The notes below the pieces were generated by a model. That model made no database searches. It was not told the origin of the DNA and saw only the letters and a program-made list of their open reading frames with translations. 64,000 nucleotides of DNA from Marsupella aquatica (lineage: Eukaryota > Marchantiophyta): contig OZ316898.1 in NCBI GenBank assembly GCA_973895155.1, forward strand, positions 19,716,001 through 19,780,000, written 5' to 3'. Below are positions 46,300-57,928 of the stretch, piece by piece (within the stretch, counting starts at the first letter, position 1; each line of letters opens with the position of its first letter). The position numbers and the translations under genes were made by a program.

Positions 46300-46510
46300 T
46301 AAACCACACCTGCCACTATAAAAGCCTCATTCCATGTCTCACTACTCACCATAAAAGGTGGAACACTCGCACCTTTTGTGGAGTACTTGCCAAAAAAAGG
46401 TTTTGCAGCCAGCACCTTTTGTGGAGCTCAAAACCCATTTCTGAACTTGTGGTCTTTACAATGAGAGCTACGGGTTACCCATAACCCTTTATAGGGGCAG
46501 GTGTGGTTTA
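46300..46510. mobile_element. MITE, 211 bp, 23-bp terminal inverted repeats
   Basis: The left end taaaccacacctgccactat (46300) is matched by the reverse complement at 46488-46510 (ataggggcaggtgtggttta) with one mismatch in 23 bases. The inside shares, in reverse orientation, the words ttttgtggagctcaaaacccat and ccataaaaggtg with the element cluster at 23071-23484. It has no coding capacity. A target-site duplication is not obvious. Confidence 0.8.
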
Positions 46511-46519
46511 CGGTATCTC

Positions 46520-48240
46520 ACTTGAACGATGTACATGAAGGTTTCTGGGGCATGGCAATAAGTAAACCCAACCTGCATATGCGAGTGTGAAATTGGGTGA
46601 TAAGCAGGCCCTTTGCATGGCACGCCCAGATGACCTCGATAGAAAAATTAGAGATTGACTACAAAAAGCATTAAGTTAGCTTAGCAAGCTTTGACAAAGC
46701 CTTTTTTTGTTTGACTGGGGCTGGGGCTTCATTGTGTCTAAATGGGGGCAGGAGTAATTATGGTTTAAAATGGTATGACTAAACTATTATTAAATTCATG
46801 TAGGATGACATATGGTGTATCCAAATTCATATGTATTGGGTCGGATCCCATACTTTAAGGTTTAAGGGTTCAAATGTAGTTGTCTCATAAGTTGTACTCT
46901 AATGTAGAGTCACTTGTATAACTTCAGCCTAATTGCCTTAACTGAGTTATAGTTGCAACTTTCCTAAAAGTTGTAAACATGACTCAGCAAAACTTCACCA
47001 AAACTCAGTCAAGAAGGTGTGACTAACATGACACCAACAACCTTGGAGTTGCTATTTCATGAAGGTCTCGGACAAGTCATTCATGGGAGGGTCTCAAAAC
47101 GGGTGGGTTTCTTCTAGTGCCACCTGGAGATGATGACCTAGAGCCATGAACGACAGGCAAGCCATTAGGATTGCAAGGCTTCAAACAATTAATACTCAGC
47201 ATCTCATTGCAACATTTAGTACCAATATCAACATTAGGGCATTCAATAACATTAGAACTGTCAAGAAAAGGCAAGACGCAACCAAACGCAGTCTATTGCA
47301 GCAATGAGATGTTGCTATGCTACACACTCAACAAACTGTCAATTAGAGTGAGGCAACTAAGATGCAATGTAGCCCAAATGCAAATGTGTGCAGCAACAAG
47401 ATGTTGTAACTAAGTTACAGTCAAATGCAAAACTCTATTAACAATTATGCTCAATCACCAGAAGTCCACAATGCTTTGAAGGATTGATGCAAACTTTACT
47501 GAGGATGAGTACTCACTGAATCCACTGATGACATAATGGAAAAGAAAACCCACTGAAGTATTTGTAGTTGATCGACTCCACAAAATTCTCATTTCCGAAG
47601 TAAGTCATGTCCTCCAAATGCTACTTATCACACAGAGAAGGTTGCATCTCTCACAATGCACCACAGCTTCATCTCCTGCTTGTGCTACGAGCAGGATTCA
47701 TGGAATAGTAGCGCAGAAGCTCCCCCCCCCCCCCCCAACACACTGCAAACGCTCCCAAAACCTCAGTATGATGACAGCGCAAAAAACACAACACTCAACT
47801 TCCATTCTGACTAAAAAACAAAGACATTGAAACCAATTTCCCTGTTGGCAAGGCAATTAGAGGAGAGGCAGGACTAAGAGCGCAAGAGTAAGAGTTCTTG
47901 TGGAGCGGTGCAGCTGATTGTGCCTTGATTTCATGTTGCTTGCTAAACAAATGAGTTCAAGAAAAGGATTGGTGGCAAAGTCACCCCCGCCCCTCCTGAT
48001 GTGGGAATGGTGGCAATTTCCCCAAGTGGTAATTAGATCACTTCCACTGAAGTAACATATGCAATCAAATATACTTAGAGTAATTTAATCATTTTGATAA
48101 AGACTTATTAAATTATTAATGAATACAATCTATTGGAAAACACTGATATATCAATCACAATCCATCCAAAGGTTAAGTTTTCTTTTCACGCCTTTCTTCC
48201 TTTATTGAAAGTTATGTTTTAGTTTTCCATTGTTTGTACA
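46520..48240. other. Intergenic; no gene seen
   Basis: No gene is supported. A run of about 15 C residues lies near 47721-47737. Otherwise the sequence is A/T-rich with unremarkable short open frames. Confidence 0.4.
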
Positions 48241-48286
48241 ATTACAATATCTAATTGTTTTTTCTACTTGTCTCAAACACACATAG

Positions 48287-48480
48287 TTTTGTTTGGTACT
48301 TTTTATATAAAGGACCCTTTTTGTTTGTGACCAATAGTGCTGATATGGCATCATGTGCTTCAAGGGATATTGGAAGGACCTTCTTGTTTGGTACTTTTAA
48401 CCTTCTTGTTTGGTACTTTTTATATAAAGAACCCTTTTTGTTTGTGACCAATAGTACATGCTGATATGGCATCATGTGCT
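48287..48480. repeat. Direct duplication, about 70-bp unit, two copies
   Basis: The stretch tttggtactttttatataaa, then gaccctttttgtttgtgacca, then tgctgatatggcatcatgtgct occurs at 48291-48360 and 48409-48480, separated by about 50 bases. The copies are nearly identical. Confidence 0.85.
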
Positions 48481-48491
48481 ATTTTGGAAGG

Positions 48492-48644
48492 AGCTTCCCA
48501 TGGGGTCACTAATCAGAACTCTCATACACTACCCACAAAACCCATGCCACACACGCTTAAACACTTGGAGGGGATTGAACCTGTGCTAGGCTCATGTCCT
48601 AGCCAAGTCACAGTATTGCACTGAGGGGTTCTTAGTTGTTCATA
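48492..48644 (-). mobile_element. tRNA-derived SINE, second family member
   Basis: On the minus strand the element shows an A-box-like segment (GCAATACTGTGACTTGG), a B-box GGTTCAATCCCC at 48581-48570, and a body with GCGTGTGTGGCATGGGTTTTG. This body resembles that of the SINE at 2350-2466 in the GCGTGTG..GGGTTT part. The 8-bp direct repeat ttggaagg borders it (48484-48491 and 48645-48652). Confidence 0.65.
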
Positions 48645-49029
48645 TTGGAAGGGTGAGCAAACAAGAGAAGGCTGCTTCACTTTTGAAGTCGGGACTCACC
48701 ACACTTCACATTCCTGCCCAAGATATCGAATATTGAAGGTCCTTCCTCAATTTCGATCAATAGATCTCGTGTCAGTAACTTAAAAGGAAAAGCATGTTTT
48801 GGTTCATAATTCGCAACTATGTGGATTGAAATGTTCCAAATCTCGCATTGCAGCAAATCAAAAATATCTATACATGAAAGTGACCATCTGTTAATCTGGA
48901 ATCCGTTGGTTGTCAATTGGATTTTATCGCCCTTGCCAACAATAGTAACCATCGGTGGGGACTATGAGCTTTGCTAGAAAGGTAAAGTAACCCCAGATCC
49001 TTTGCCCATTCATTTCAGCCTGGGTCTCG

Positions 49030-50085
49030 ATCTCAGGACAGATTTGATGGCCGTTTGATGACTGTCAACATAGATTCGTGCTACCACGCTGCAGCATCGT
49101 GGCAATTCCTTCTACAGACTAATGAACACAAGGTTGAAATTTCTGGACCTAGAGCTTGACACTAGAAACGTCTGGCCTGCTACTACGTACGTATGGGCCA
49201 GAGATTCGTCTGTGCTTTCGTCTTGAATGCCAATTCAGTGCATTTGCATGTCACTGAACCTGTCACGGGAGTTAGCGGCCATAAAGCTTACATGAAGCTG
49301 TTTACCATATCCCGGGGTCGATCAACACCCCTCAACCTGTAGTTCCAGACTGTCTTAACTCCACAGGTTCCATATTGCTCTTAATACTGAAGCCTTAACA
49401 GTCGACTTTAGCCTAGAGAATGCAGGGAAAATGCCTGCGACTACTGATAAGTTTTTAGACTGCGGGAACCTTCAGCGAACCGTCGTCACGAGAGCCGTCT
49501 GAATCAAACGACTTATGTCAACGAGTTTATCTTCCTCTGACTTATGTCAACGAGTTCATCTACCTCTGCCATCTGAGTGCCACTAGACAGTACCGTAACA
49601 ATAACTATGGCAGGGCCTGACGTACTTTTCGCTCCTTTCTCATAACTATTTCTGGGATGATGTATACTGAACCAAAAACAGTCGCAATGTGAGTTATATG
49701 TGGTACGATATGCCAGCTCGATCACTTGCAAAGAAATGATTAAAAAAGATTGTATGAACGGGCCCGCAAGACCAAACGTTAAGCTGACGAGCGTTGGCGA
49801 GCCGGTCCACAGTTAGAAGAAAGAGTCCGCTAACTTCGAGAGGGACTACTTAAACCCATGCAGGAACTCGCATATATCTCATTCCTTGGCGGCTCGGCCT
49901 TCCACCATTGTCATCTTCGGAGGGAACTTGCATCGCGCTCTTCTCATGGTGGCTGGAATCAGGAGTGATCTTCGGAGGGCACTCGCGTGTACGTAGCTCA
50001 TTGGTGGCGTCGAATCAGGAGTTGAATCAGGTACAACTCGACAAGGAGGCCTGCTCGAGATAGCGAAGCTACTTAGGGAGGTTTA
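49030..50085 (+). repeat. Inverted duplication, left arm
   Basis: This arm matches 54690-55740 in reverse complement over about 1 kb, with indels. Anchor matches include ggccataaagcttacatgaag (49277) and aggagtgatcttcggagggc (49961). A short open reading (TRLKFLDLELDT, then HLHVTEP and GHKAYMKLF) is kept in both arms at the protein level, so the duplicated block may hold a decayed gene. The arm ends 320 bases before the start of the secreted-protein gene at 50403. Confidence 0.82.
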
Positions 50086-50402
50086 CGTACTGTAGATTTG
50101 TAACACTCATCCAGAATTCAGAAAAATTTAAGCTAGAGAATACGTACTTTCTGTTCATGTTGTCTATGACAAACTAATGCCACGCTTATTACTGTGCGCT
50201 TATTAATCTATTTCATTTATCATATACGCTAGTGGTCTCACTGCTCGTAACAAGTCCTTGGAATGGATGTACATAGTTTTAGCTCGTGGAGCAAGGTACT
50301 TGTCTGCCAGAGTAGCTATGTGGTTCCAAATTTATTAACAAAAGAAACTTACAGATGGCTCGTGTTAAAATTCTTGCAGGGCCTTTTGGCAGTTTGTGAA
50401 GG

Positions 50403-51020
50403 ATGGGGAGCTTGGTCGGCCCAAAAGGTATCATGCACGCGTTACTGCTGTTATTTCTATTGCAGCAGTCCTCGACCCTCGTCGGGGCATACGTTGATAT
50501 CACTTTCTTTGAGAGCACTTCGAGATGCAGTGGCCTCGGCTCCTCCTGCAGCGGTATCAACAGCGATGTATGCTGTTTTTCCAGCGATGGGACCGGTGCT
50601 GTGGCGGTCACAACGAGCTCTGGAGCTGGTTGCCTCGGAGCCAGCTACTTCACTTATGGAGGCTGCACGCAAGGCAACTATATAGATTCGAGCTTTGGCA
50701 ACTACTGCTTCGACGATCCAGGTTACTCGAACGCTGAAGCATTCTGGTTCAACTCATGTCAGAATCGACGCCGGTCACTGCTAGGTGGACTTGAATCTAA
50801 GGCAACAACTTGTACTGGCCAAATGAAGCCCAATGCTGTTGTCTATACTGAAGATGGTACGAAGGGCCACTGGATACTCACCAGCTCCAATACAAGCGAG
50901 TTGTACTCGCAGCTCAAGAATGTCAATGAGGCTGAGCGATTGGTTTGGATCAAATCTAAGGGTGCTAGTTACAAAGCACTTGATTCGAAAATGCAGCTAG
51001 CAAGCGAGCAGCACGATTAA
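50403..51020 (+). CDS. Secreted cysteine-rich protein, unrecognised family
   Basis: The ATG at 50403 gives 205 residues; the second ATG at 50433 (MHALLLLFLLQQSSTLVGAY) gives a cleaner signal peptide and may be the true start. The mature part has eight cysteines in the first 110 residues, in the pattern C-x6-C-x6-CC, then four more (RCSGLGSSC, SDVCCFSSDG, AGCLGASYFTYGGC, NYCFDDPG, NSC), which suggests four disulfides. A Ser/Gly/Thr-rich composition follows, then a basic cleft (NRRRSLLGG) that may be a processing site. The C-terminal half (VVYTEDGTKGHWILTSSN, LVWIKSKGASYK) is cysteine-poor, with a single Cys just after the basic site. The spacing does not fit hydrophobins or defensins. It is presumably extracellular. 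The plus strand and the position inside the inverted duplication are shared with the lectin-like gene at 53185. Confidence 0.7.
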   Translation: MGSLVGPKGIMHALLLLFLLQQSSTLVGAYVDITFFESTSRCSGLGSSCSGINSDVCCFSSDGTGAVAVTTSSGAGCLGASYFTYGGCTQGNYIDSSFGNYCFDDPGYSNAEAFWFNSCQNRRRSLLGGLESKATTCTGQMKPNAVVYTEDGTKGHWILTSSNTSELYSQLKNVNEAERLVWIKSKGASYKALDSKMQLASEQHD

Positions 51021-51039
51021 GCATCTATATAGTTATGTA

Positions 51040-53180
51040 TACAGCGGTGATTGCTAGTTACACATAGATGTGTTTGGCTGTAACCAGACTCTCAAGGTCG
51101 TCGGATACTGGATGTATATTAACACGAAATATAAATAAGAGCTTGTCTTGTCGTTGTAAAATTGGTACAGTCTCTTGATTCGAGGGCAGCCAAATTCCCA
51201 TGATCGAACCGACACAAGTGTATTTGAATTAGGATACTGCAACAAACCAACAGTTTGCCTGAGAAAGCGCAGATTGCAACGAACAACAATAGAATTAAAT
51301 GAGGCATCATTTGAGTTTCATCAAATAGGACGTTCAAGCGCCATGAGATGGGTTTGGTTTCCATTCCATGCTATACAACCCACGAGTCCTTCCCCGATTT
51401 TCTGCGGCTGAAGCGCAAACTTAATGATGGTGCGCACACACATATACTTAGTAATCGGATCAGGTACGTGAATTTCATTACGTCGGTAGTTATATATGTA
51501 TGCGGTTCAGAAAGTTGTGGAAGTTATATTTACTCCAGGAGTTGGGTAGTCTCTTGGGCCTCGACAAACCAACCCGTAATGACTTTAGACTTGGAGCACG
51601 TGCCATGGGAAATCCATGCTAAAGAGCTACAGAGAGTCGTACCGGCTGTAATAATGTCCTGGTTGCTTCATCTATAGACGAATCTATATACTGCAAACGA
51701 CATTATTATAGCTAACGGCTCAGTCTGATAATCTGATCGACAGGCCGATACTCTCTCCCTCTCTCTACACAGTTTTTCTGCGAATCTCCCTCACCCTCCC
51801 CAGAGAAGACTGTAGAGTGAGGTCCGGCGTGCCACGATAGAAGATGGATCAAACGTGCCACCCCACCCGGCCCGGCCCATCCATCAGATCGATCGGACCA
51901 TCAAATGAAATCGTCCAAGTTATTGGGGCCCGAGTAGTCGTGGTCCCAAAATGATGGAATGTGCTGCCGCGTTCGGACTTCCTTGTTTTCTCTTCCCCGC
52001 TAGATCTTACCGTCGTCGTTCTCGGCTAGACGGGCGGAACTAGTCGTAGCATGATCGTCGTTTCAAATGACGATTCGGCCGGCTGGCCAAGATTTGCATT
52101 CCTTTATTAATTCTATCCGAATTAGCAAATTTCGACCTTCGATTCACAACTTGGACGGCTCGATAACTGGAACATGAACAGCAGCAAGAACCGCAAAGTC
52201 ATGCAGTCAGTGTCTGGACACCGGAGAGGGCGGACAATGAAGGAGATCGGGCACCGCGGGCTCTTTCTGTTCCATTGATTTCGGTAGCAGGCGATCAATT
52301 CAGCCCCATTAATTTCAATGTTGAATGAATTGGTCACAAGCAGTACTAGGCAAACGACATGGGAGCCGGAAAATGTGGCAACGGACACGCATGCTTGTAA
52401 ACCATCGTGAACGGGTCCAATGGTCTATGATGTTGTTCCAGCTCCAGCTCCAACTGCGACTAGTGCGAGACGGTTTTGGTCGAGCTAGTGACCTGTGTTG
52501 TAGAACGGGAGCTGGCCAGAGCTGCATGGGTCAGTGATGGTGTTTCAGCTCCAGCTTCCTCTCGATCAATCGTAGGCACAGAAGAACGGACGTCAGCCTT
52601 GCTCAATGCGTGGAGTAATCTATTTGTCAAAGATTTTGTGTACTAGGCATTCTGCCGTATTGATCGCACAGGCACTCGGACTGAGTCCCTCGATCACTTG
52701 CCCAGCTCGAGCTCGGGAGTTGCCTTTCGCGCGCTGTAAACGATTCAGATGATCGATCAACTTCTTAAATATTCTTGTCGATCGATCGGACGACTGCTCT
52801 CCCACAATCTCTTGATATTGGGATGCCTGCAGGTTTACGATTGGTCGGATGGTTTACTCCTTTCGAGATATCGTTCCTGCCTATGTAAACATCCATGCCA
52901 GCATCATTCTACGTACGCGTGTAATCATTCTGCTTGTGGATTTTATGTCGAAGCTATTATTCCATAAGACACATGCTTGAGGTCGCATTCAATCTACTGT
53001 TCAGGCGATCGATGCGATTCAAGTTCTTCTCTTTTAGGAGCTCTTTAGCCGTGTAGTTCAAAGCAATTGAAGAAGAAACCGATCTTCGTATTAATTGCCG
53101 CCTCTTAACATTCATAGTCGATGCTCTCGAACAAAATACAGGAATATATACATCGCTGCAGATCAACCTGTCCAGCATTT
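51040..53180. other. Intergenic, possibly with a lectin-like gene fragment near 52.45 kb
   Basis: No full gene is seen. At about 52450-52520 the plus strand reads LRLVRDGFGRASDL, which resembles LALIQDGFGRDTKF of the lectin-like gene 950 bases downstream, so a decayed copy is possible but weak. CT-rich sequence near 51750-51800 is unremarkable. Confidence 0.35.
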
Positions 53181-53184
53181 AACC

Positions 53185-53832
53185 ATGGTGAGCAACGTGC
53201 CTGTTGCTCGGATACTTAGCGCAGCTGCTGGAGTCATACTAGTGCTATGGAATGTCTCTACGGGGTTGGCCCAACTCACACCGACAGTGCCAATATTTGT
53301 GAGCGGGAGCGCGAAAATCACTTTGACGAATGACACTTTCACGGGGCGCACCACTGTGATTGCGCTGACCTCCCCGCGCTATGCTTACGAGCTCGCGTTG
53401 ATCCAAGATGGGTTCGGGAGGGACACGAAGTTCCAGTATTGCTGGGCGGAGGTCCACGACACAACCACGGGGTCCAACTTAACGTGGCGGGCACCTTGCA
53501 ATCCTATCAAGGTCGATGAATGTTCGCTGGTACTCACTTCGGATGGCGATTTCCGCCTCGAGGTGGCGTCTGGCAGTGCAACAGCTGTGCCATTCCTGAG
53601 CGGCACGGGTGGCGAGGGCGTGGTCGACGTCCAGCTCACAGATCAGGGAGATTTGATGCTCGTCAAGGCCGACAGCACCCCGGTTTGGCACTCTTCGGAT
53701 AATATCCAGAGGCAGGAAAAGTGCAAGGAGGCGTTCCATCCGCCAAATGGTGCCCATCGGACGAGATTGGCATGGTTCGGTGTGGCATGCTCAATCGCCC
53801 TTACTATCATGGCTCAGATTTTCTCGGAATAG
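53185..53832 (+). CDS. Bulb-type lectin-like secreted or membrane-anchored protein
   Basis: From the ATG at 53185 (context aaccATGg) the protein has 215 residues. Residues 5-30 are a signal peptide (ARILSAAAGVILVLWNVSTGLA). The middle resembles the beta-prism of bulb-type (B-type) mannose lectins: CSLVLTSDGDFRLEVASG and VVDVQLTDQGDLMLVKADST followed by PVWHSSDN, the common LVLxxDGxLxL...VW.S pattern. The classical QxDxNxVxY sugar-binding residues are not complete, so binding is uncertain. The last 22 residues are hydrophobic (RLAWFGVACSIALTIMAQIF), fitting a GPI-anchor signal or a membrane tail. It is an intronless gene on the plus strand, G/C-richer than its surroundings. Confidence 0.7.
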   Translation: MVSNVPVARILSAAAGVILVLWNVSTGLAQLTPTVPIFVSGSAKITLTNDTFTGRTTVIALTSPRYAYELALIQDGFGRDTKFQYCWAEVHDTTTGSNLTWRAPCNPIKVDECSLVLTSDGDFRLEVASGSATAVPFLSGTGGEGVVDVQLTDQGDLMLVKADSTPVWHSSDNIQRQEKCKEAFHPPNGAHRTRLAWFGVACSIALTIMAQIFSE

Positions 53833-53985
53833 ATACCAAGCTCTTGCCCAATTCGATACACCTAGTATTGTGTAAAGACGTGCTTGCGACCAGATTTAGC
53901 TCGGGGCATGCTCAATCGCCCACTATCACGGCTTAGATTTTCTCGGAATTAGATACCAAGATCTTGCCCAATTCGATGCCACCTA
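53786..53985 (+). repeat. Duplication of the 3' end of the lectin-like gene
   Basis: The segment catgctcaatcgcccttact to gcccaattcgatacacctag (53788-53868), which includes the stop codon, recurs at 53908-53987 with a few changes (catgctcaatcgcccactat, gcccaattcgatgccaccta). The two copies are 120 bases apart. Confidence 0.85.
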
Positions 53986-54689
53986 GCCCAGATTTAGCTC
54001 GGGTTCCATCTTTCCTTGTCTATGGTGACCTCGATATGCTGATCGAGTGAGCAAAAATTTGCCCGAACGGTACGTCCAATGGCGTGGCAAATTTACGTCG
54101 TCTTCGAGAGTAAATTCACACAAGGGATCGGTGCTGCAGAATTCTCAATTAAAGTGAGATACTATATATGGCGTTCACATCTTATTTACTGGTTGACATA
54201 GTAGATGGCATTAGTTTACTCTATGTACCTTGACTAGTGGATACAACGTAACGGGTAGTTCAGCAGTGAGTATTGTACCCACTGGCAAAAGCTCCAAACC
54301 CTGCGGTGTATTTGTATGGACGAATCCCAAGTGAAGGCCAAGTGCTAGCTACAGTAGTAATTTGATTATGTTCCATGGACCATATTCTGCCCTAGTTTAT
54401 TCCTCGGCAACAGCCAAATCAGTGTCAAGAAATTATTGTCAAGAAATTAAAGTTAAGAGCCTTCGGATCGAGACAAACAATGACTTCTGAAACCACCAAT
54501 GTCAGGCTTCATTTTATTCTTTTGTGTCGACCAACCATGGATTACAGTTTTGGATATACACTCTCACCCCGTACGGATAATTTAAGACTCGCTTAAGATT
54601 GTGCAAGATCATCCTCATTCCTATCTTGTCTGTGACTCAGCAGCATAATTGTGGAGAGATGGCAAGGATTCCAATCGGCCTGTCAGATA

Positions 54690-55740
54690 ACCAGACTGAG
54701 GCACTGTAGCTGTAGCTTGAACCTGCGTGTAGCTTCTCTATCGCGACTAGGCCTCCTAGCTTGTTGCGTTAAATACACATTAGATTGGACTCCTGATTCG
54801 AGCCACCAAGAGTTCATCAGCTAGACGCGAGTGCCCTCCGAAGATCACTCCTGATTCAATTCGAGCCACCAAGAGATTGCAATGGTGCGTGGAAAGCGAG
54901 CCGCCCAGTAATGAGATGCGAGTTCTCGGACCTGTATCGGCTTAAGTAGTCCTCCGAAGAGGAATCTACCTGACCCTTTCTTCTAAATGTGGACCGACTC
55001 GTCAACGATTGTTCTTCCGGGTCCATCCAATCTATTAAATAGATATCTGTGCAAGTGCATGAGCTGCAATATCGTACCACAAATAATTCACATTTCGAAA
55101 GTTTCGGATCTTAATATATGTGTTCAGAGTCGAATCATTATTGAAAGAGGGCGAAGTACATCAGGCTGCCATCGTTATCGTTATCAATGGTACTGTCGAT
55201 CGGCACTCTGACAGAGATCAATAAACTCATTGACATGATTGGTGTGTTTCAGCTCTAGGGCTCTGGTGACAACGACGCTTCCTCGATATTTCCCGCATTC
55301 AAAAACTGCAGTTCACGGCTGCATTTTCTGGGGTGAAGTCTGTTAAGGCCTCAGTACAGCATTATGGAAGCATTGTGTAACGCGTGGAAAAAACTCTGGA
55401 ACTGCAGGTTGAGCGGTGTTTGATCGACCCATGGATATGGCAAACAACTTCATGTAAGCTTTATGGCCAAGAAGGCCTCCACAGAGCTTGCCAGATGGTC
55501 CCACATAAATAGTCCTTCCAGGCTCAGTGACGTGCAAATGCATCTGATTCGCAATCAAGACGAAGGAACACAAGATCTACTAACTAGACCTGGCCTGTAC
55601 TGGAAACTTCCAGTATCAAGCGCTGGGTCCAAAACCTTCAACCTTGAGTACATAAGTCTAGAAGGAACTGCCGCGACGCTGCGTGGTGGGACTAATCTAC
55701 ACTGACAGTAATCAAATGGCGATCACATGTGTCCGATAAA
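54690..55740 (-). repeat. Inverted duplication, right arm
   Basis: Reverse complement partner of 49030-50085. It includes gagtgccctccgaagatcac (54831), acgatattgcagctc on the minus strand, and cttcatgtaagctttatggc (55449). This copy keeps about 36 extra bases within the HLHVTEP...GHKAYMKLF reading (IYVGPSGKLCGGLL), so it may be the less decayed one. Between the arms lie 4.6 kb with two secreted-protein genes. Confidence 0.82.
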
Positions 55741-55749
55741 AATCCAACA

Positions 55750-57920
55750 CTGATAAATGAAAATGGACGAAGTATTTCGGGTTTTCGTTAGTAAGGACGT
55801 TAATAATGTAATCAAAATTCTTCGATACGATTAGCCTTTGACCTCTACATTTCGAGGTTTTCACTCGCAATGCAAGGAAAACCTCACAATCATGACTCAG
55901 ACGTCAAATGCATTCTGGCCCTTCTCAAGAAAGGCCAAAGAATGGGAGGAAATAGAAATCACGTTGTTATCTCAGACCAAACTGAGTAGACCCTGTCATG
56001 GTTCTATGAGGTTGCGGGTTGGTTTGCATTGATGTTTCCGAAAACCTGCTCCTTTTCTCACCTCCTTCTCGAGTGACGATATTGTTACTGGAAAAACCAG
56101 ATAAATTGTCAGAGCAATGATGATATTGTAATCTTTTTCCCCAGGTCATTTGGCAAGCTCAGCCGCAGTGCATCCATGATCACCAGTACGTAAGATAGTT
56201 TCGATGCTATTCGTTTCTAATACCTTGCTCAACAGATGATCTGTATTACGTATATCTAGGCATCCCTGCAGAGTCAGCTCGGAGCAAGTCGGATCGGGAG
56301 GAGCAAGAATGAATTTTTAAATTTCGGACTGCGTCATGTGTTTTGGTGCGCGACTTGGTAAAGAAAGATGTGGTTTTAGAGGCTCGTGGCACTTTGACGA
56401 TGTGGAGCCATCTGACAATATCCTCCAAATTCTTCCTACAAGGAAATGGGTCAAACGGCTGAGGAAATGCATTAAAAGTGTCCTGCTGTACAAAACTCTT
56501 CAGTGACACGGGTGACGTTGAAGCTTCTGGTCGATATCATATCGATGGCCCTGTTTCGTGTTCCCTGGACTAGGAGATGTAACATGGGCAGTTCGCAGCA
56601 GCTAGAGCTGCGAACCAGCAACTGTATGTATGGACGAAGATGCCAAGCGCTAAACAACAGTTAGATGGGTATTTGCTCCCGAGAGTTCTTCACAATCTTC
56701 TGACTCATCGGCTATAGAATGAAAGATATATTTGGAGTGTCTGGAACAGTAAACTACCCTCATAAACATAACAAGTCACCAACAAGTTCACAGCTAGATC
56801 TGTGTACTACTTGTGGAACCAAACTGTTTTGGCCTTCGGCCGAGAAGTTTCTCGAGGTTAAGAAGAGCCCGCGCCAGAATCTGCTGAACATTTTGCTATT
56901 AATTAGAGAATTTTGAAGTACTGGTGGACACACAAATCCTCGTCAGCAGTGAGTGTCAGATGGGGAGGGCACTACTTGAAACCTTTGCCTCGACTTTGCA
57001 CATTCGCAGGATGCACAAGTTCACAACGGTGACTGTCATTATCGTCTCCAGCGTGTAGATGATGAAATCAACCAAATTTGGATATTCAAATATAATTTCA
57101 AGTTCCATTCATCAGAATTCATGGATTTTCAGCGATCTCGGCAGGGCCCATCATAGTTCGACAGACCCACGGAAAGTGCATGTCTTCGCCAGCCAAATTG
57201 TTGGGAGACAATTCTTCGGAAGCAGACTCTGCGTTTATGATGAGAAGAGAATTCCTGGCTGTCTACCCGAGAGAGTCTTCCAAGCGGTCTATCTTTGACA
57301 TTTTCCATCTCTGGAAATGGGAAGTGATGAGACCTAGCCAACTCTCTCTCGGAAAAGTTCAGTCCTCCACCATACAACGCGCACAGCAGTATAAACCAAA
57401 TCGAGGCCCCAGTCACTGTATGCACGAAGGTCAATTCAACTGTAGCAAGAGCGAAATGCCCCTGCATTGAGCTACCCATAGGGGTCAAAATCTCTCAGGC
57501 TCCACGTTTCTTGGGACCATGACATGAGAAAGATCCTCTCTTAGTCAGCACGTTAATGAGCTGCCCAAACGGAACAAACTACACAAATTTCGTAGAGGCA
57601 GACATCAGAATTGTTGAAACAAAGCTCGAACATTAATGAGAGCTAGACTTCTTCAGGCAGTTTAGTATGCAAACACTGATGAATCAATCGACGTCCTATG
57701 ATGTGTAAGGTCGTGTCTGCTTAATTGATAGGCAACCTTCTGTGTTGCATTTAATGGTATTTCTCACCCGCTTTCTGTCAAAAGGTACACACTGCTTCTC
57801 CGGAGCCAGAAAGATATTCCAAAAGTGTTTCCTTCCCCTCATGACAGTATTGAAGAAGCGGCGAAGACCCTAGGAGGGCTACTCGAGCATCTCCCTCTGA
57901 CTCAGCTCTATCATCTCCAG
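55750..57920. other. Intergenic; one weak open frame
   Basis: On the minus strand, 57479 (ATG) to 57129 reads a frame with one hydrophobic stretch (TGASIWFILLCALYGGGL) and a possible splice donor after SERELAR, but I found no partner exons and recognise no family. The rest shows no supported gene. Confidence 0.35.
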
Positions 57921-57928
57921 CCGCTTAA

